Assembly (NCBI GenBank): GCA_003342815.1
Contig: PTEX01000011.1
Coordinates: forward strand, 3,178,802-3,242,801
Source: Eudromia elegans
Lineage: Eukaryota; Chordata; Aves; Tinamiformes; Tinamidae
Reading direction: 5' to 3'
Length of the DNA stretch: 64,000 bases
Part shown: one piece after another, positions 61,024 to 64,000 of the stretch
Numbering within the stretch: position 1 is the stretch's first letter
How the letters are laid out: each line of letters opens with the position of its first letter
The notes under the pieces: generated by a model
Seen by the model: only the letters and a program-made list of their open reading frames with translations
Databases searched by the model: none
Told to the model about the DNA's origin: nothing
Translations under genes and position numbers: made by a program

Positions 61024-61159
61024 CTGGAAGGAGAGGAGGAGGAGCGAGCACCACAGCGGCCCCGCGGAGCTCCCGGGCACTCCGTGCCTGCTGACCTCGA
61101 GCACAGGACAGACTTGGGGCTCTACCCGCCAGCAGGAAGTCATCTCAGACCAGGTCAAG

Positions 61160-63000
61160 CAGAGAATCCTTCCACCTGACCCGTCCTGACCTCTGTCAGC
61201 ATCTGGAGAAGGAAAATCTTAAGCAAATTAATTGTTTGGAAGTAAGGTGATCTGTATATTTGCCATCCAAGTAGCCACTAATTTTCAGCCCCATCCTGCA
61301 ATTGCATACAGCGCTTCTGCACACAGTTCTGTGAACTGGCTTAGAGCACCGCATGCTGACACGGATTTCAGGAATACCTCTGGGATTTCTGTTCCCTAAG
61401 TCAGCAAAAGCTTATGGTATTGCAGAGATGATAACGGCTGCCAGTCTCCAGGGAAAGGCTCTGCTCATGTTGCTCTTGAAATGAATGATGGAACAGCATT
61501 AGAAACATCCTCCATGATAGAGGCTGACAGTTCCCTTTATGGTGCGGAGTTAGAACTGCATCAGATCCGGTACACGGGCGTGTAAAACAGCACGGCTTGA
61601 TTCCGAGCGCCGAGCCACTTGTTAGATCCTTCGGGAGGTCGTGTGGATCCTCCTCAGCTTGCTGACCCTCACCCCGGCCACTCGTACCAGAAGACAGGTT
61701 CACAGTTGCTGTCAATATATTATTTATCAATGACCCTACAATCACTGCAGTCATCTCTAACTGCATTTGGGCACCTCCTTCAAGTTAAGAAAGGAGGAAG
61801 AGCAGTTCCTGTGGAAGTCTGTAAGGAAAATTAGGCCAACTCCACACTCCTTAGTTAGGAAGCCACCTCATTGGGGTCCATCTCAGAAAACAGGGGTAAA
61901 ACAGGCACCTGAGTGGGAGCCTGGCTAGTTCCCAGCACTCTCCAAGTGACAGACCCTAACGTACTAACTAGGGCACTAGGCCTTCCTTACCAGCCAGGAA
62001 CACAGAGCTGCTGCTTCTTGTTGAACAGCGTGCACATTTTTGGCGTACTAGCTAGGCCCCTGGGTGATTCAGAGAGGCTGATTATAATCAGCCCTTACTC
62101 TTCCTAATAGTGCCAGAGGACGAGAAATGAGCACACTTGTTCAGCACACCTGGACCACGGCCCGTCTGAAGAAACAGGACTTTGGGACACACGTGGCCCC
62201 ACGTGCCCTCTGCAATTCCAGCACGCAAGCGGTGACTCTGACCACCCGGCTCAGCATTAAGCAGTTCACGGTGCAGAGCGTTGGCTCACGCGTCCTCCCA
62301 CTGGGTAAATGCACTGATCCGGCATTCCAGAACACTGCACCACAGCCTAGATTATACCCAGCCGCCTGCTGTGGTTTACAGCATTTCTTTCAAAGAAAGC
62401 TCAGGCCTTTTCAGTAGGTGCAGAAATAAATTAATAAAGCAAGTGTTTCAAACCATTAAAAAGTCCATAGAATCAGTATTTTCAAAAAAATCAGTGTTAA
62501 TACATGGTTCATAACTGTCTTGTCACATACTGTATATACTGACTTCAAGATTATTTTCCCACAGTATTACAGAGGTTGTTACAAATGCCAACACAGAAGG
62601 GAGGTGGGTGTTTCACTTCTAACCAACAGCAGCATTTACTAGCCTGAAGATCTCTTCTTATATCCATCGAATAAACTAGTTTGTCAGTAGATAACACTAA
62701 ATTCCATCTGACAAACTTGAAAACTAAGTGCCAGACTCAGAGTACATTTTCATTTCAGCACACAGGACTCAATGCCTGGAATTCCCTTTAACGGCCCCGT
62801 GCTGCTGCGCTCAGTACAAAAAGGGGAGTGAGGCCCCAGGTGACTTACAAAAGCCTCTGTGCAGAGCAGCCTTTTAAAACAGCCCTTCTGGAAATCTCCA
62901 GCTTATTTTCCTTGCAAACATGCAGGGCCTGGGAGATACCAAAGGTCTATGGGACATAGCAGAGATGGAATATGATTTTCTTCATGTTTTTGAAAATGCC
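61160..63000. other. non-coding DNA
   Basis: No recognisable gene. A minus-strand frame at 61401-61766 (121 codons) starts with a short hydrophobic stretch but has no known domain. A pair of CACGTG E-boxes lies at 62190-62205. Overlapping frames at 62127-62514 look compositional. Confidence 0.45.
62190..62205. promoter_or_regulatory. paired CACGTG E-boxes
   Basis: Two perfect palindromic E-boxes, CACGTG at 62190-62195 and 62200-62205, have starts 10 bp apart, so they face the same side of the helix. CACGTG is bound by bHLH and bHLH-ZIP factors such as USF, MYC/MAX, MITF and CLOCK:BMAL1. The sites are seen directly; their use is not known. Confidence 0.4.
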
Positions 63001-63420
63001 TCTGAGGTTTGTAAATATTCACTGTGGTGCTAAGACTTTGAGAGAGCAGTTGTACAGCAAATTTGAATGATTAATGACCCAAAACATTTTAACATGTTAT
63101 TTCTCTATTTTCAACATAAATAGCATGTAAAGGGTGTTTAAAACTTTAATGAATCGAACTATATGAGTAAAGAATGTTAATCATTTTAATTGCCCAGTAG
63201 CCTGAAATTAGATTTAACAGTCTGATAATGTATCTTTAAAGGAATACAACCCTGCTCTATAAAAAAATCCCTTCCAAGCCAATTCTAATAATTTCTATTT
63301 ATCTTTTATGACATTAACTGTTATACCAGTCTGCCGACAGACAGCCTTACGCTCACATTTAGTTTAAATGTGGTGCAGTATAGTTTTTCATTATCATTAA
63401 CGTGCTCCTGGTGGGCAGAG
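63001..63420. promoter_or_regulatory. candidate conserved non-coding block
   Basis: Repeat-free AT-rich sequence with GAATGATTAATGACCC near 63065, TAAAACTTTAATGAATCG near 63140, GTTAATCATTTTAATTG near 63178 and a hairpin CACATTTA/TAAATGTG at 63354-63372. The end (63400-63445) shifts to GTGGGCAGAGTGCAATGCAG-type sequence. Dense homeodomain words suggest an enhancer; untested. Confidence 0.3.
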
Positions 63421-64000
63421 TGCAATGCAGTGGCACTGGTCACACTTCATTGCTTTATCTCATATGACAAAGAGAGATGATGTGCTTCAGTCCAGGCCAG
63501 AAGATGAAAGCAAAAGGTGGCCATGGAAAACTCCCCCTGCTGCCTAGGAACAGCATAAGGGCTGCATGGTGTGACTTGCTAACAGCACGAAGGGGCAGAC
63601 AAATAGATTTTCCTCTATATTTATAACCAGCATCATTCTTCCTTTCAGGCCTTTCAGTGCAGGTAGCTGTTTTATATGAAATGAACAATCTTTATAGACG
63701 TACCAGAGCCATAACAAGGCTGATTTTCAGCGAGGCTGAGGTATATAACTCTTACAGAATTGTCAGGCTTCTTGCTCAACAAATCAAGCCTAACTTATGA
63801 TGTTTGCAGTGTAATTTTTATTCCTGTTTGACTAGCCAACTACCCAGTGGTAATAGGATGTTAGAAAAGGGCAGTAGCAATGTTTGTACATGCCATGATT
63901 GATAGGCAAACTCTGCATTTTTCATTTATATCTCCTGATTCCAAATCAGTTAAGTTTAGGAAAAATGAAACAAAATGGCAAGAAAAATGCTTGCAGATTG
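63421..64000. other. non-coding DNA to window end
   Basis: No gene or repeat was recognised. A short minus-strand frame at 63455-63688 has no domain. The sequence runs off the window in AT-rich DNA. Confidence 0.5.

Noticed and set aside
63403..63416. Minus-strand CCACCAGGAGCAC as a CTCF site
   Set aside because: The 5' half of the motif fits but the GGGGGC half does not.

Overview
The window looks like a vertebrate nuclear segment, most likely from a bird. It could be a gene desert or the inside of a very large intron. The best organism evidence is three decayed fragments of CR1, the dominant LINE of birds and other sauropsids. One of them (58528-58714, + strand) still ends in the diagnostic CR1 tail made of ATTCTATG-like 8-mers. 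The other two lie on the minus strand at 6226-6362 and 10113-10239. The background is AT-rich and strongly CpG-poor, broken by short GC- and CpG-rich patches, as is usual in avian genomes. There is no bacterial or phage-like gene organisation.

I recognise no protein-coding gene, tRNA, rRNA, snRNA or known microRNA. The longest open frames are about 145-165 codons. They occur on both strands, have no recognisable domains and have the composition expected of chance frames, so none is called as a gene. Two minus-strand stretches with hydrophobic open frames and splice-like borders (57370-57642 and 60802-61023) are listed only as weak exon or pseudogene leads.

Layout: 1-10 kb is unique AT-rich DNA with small palindromes and two CR1 fragments. 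From 10.2 to 58.5 kb I see no transposon fragment. This stretch holds many blocks rich in homeodomain (TAATTA), POU octamer (ATGCAAAT), GATA and SOX-like words, for example 12.1, 14.4-15.0, 16.5, 22.9-24.3, 27.8, 36.2-37.1, 38.6, 42.7-43.2, 47.2 and 48.6 kb. Between them lie small orphan CpG-rich patches near 8.6, 17.3-17.7, 25.2-25.5, 27.3, 33.1, 34.4, 37.3, 40.6, 57.2, 57.9 and 58.4 kb. The segment from 54.5 to 56.7 kb is pyrimidine-rich on the + strand and has a faint internal repeat. The last 5 kb returns to AT-rich DNA with two more enhancer-like blocks.

The simplest overall reading is a transposon-poor regulatory landscape of the kind found around developmental transcription-factor genes, whose target gene would lie outside the window. 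That is inference from composition and motifs. No conservation, expression or chromatin data could be consulted. The most specific signals are three perfect POU octamers within 63 bp (36852-36914), a CpG-rich enhancer-like block with an intact (CG)5 run (42715-43220), a GATA cluster with two perfect inverted repeats (12120-12214), a 16-bp perfect palindrome (43501-43516), a 20-G homopolymer (44298-44317) and a tandem duplication made of palindromes (3111-3155).
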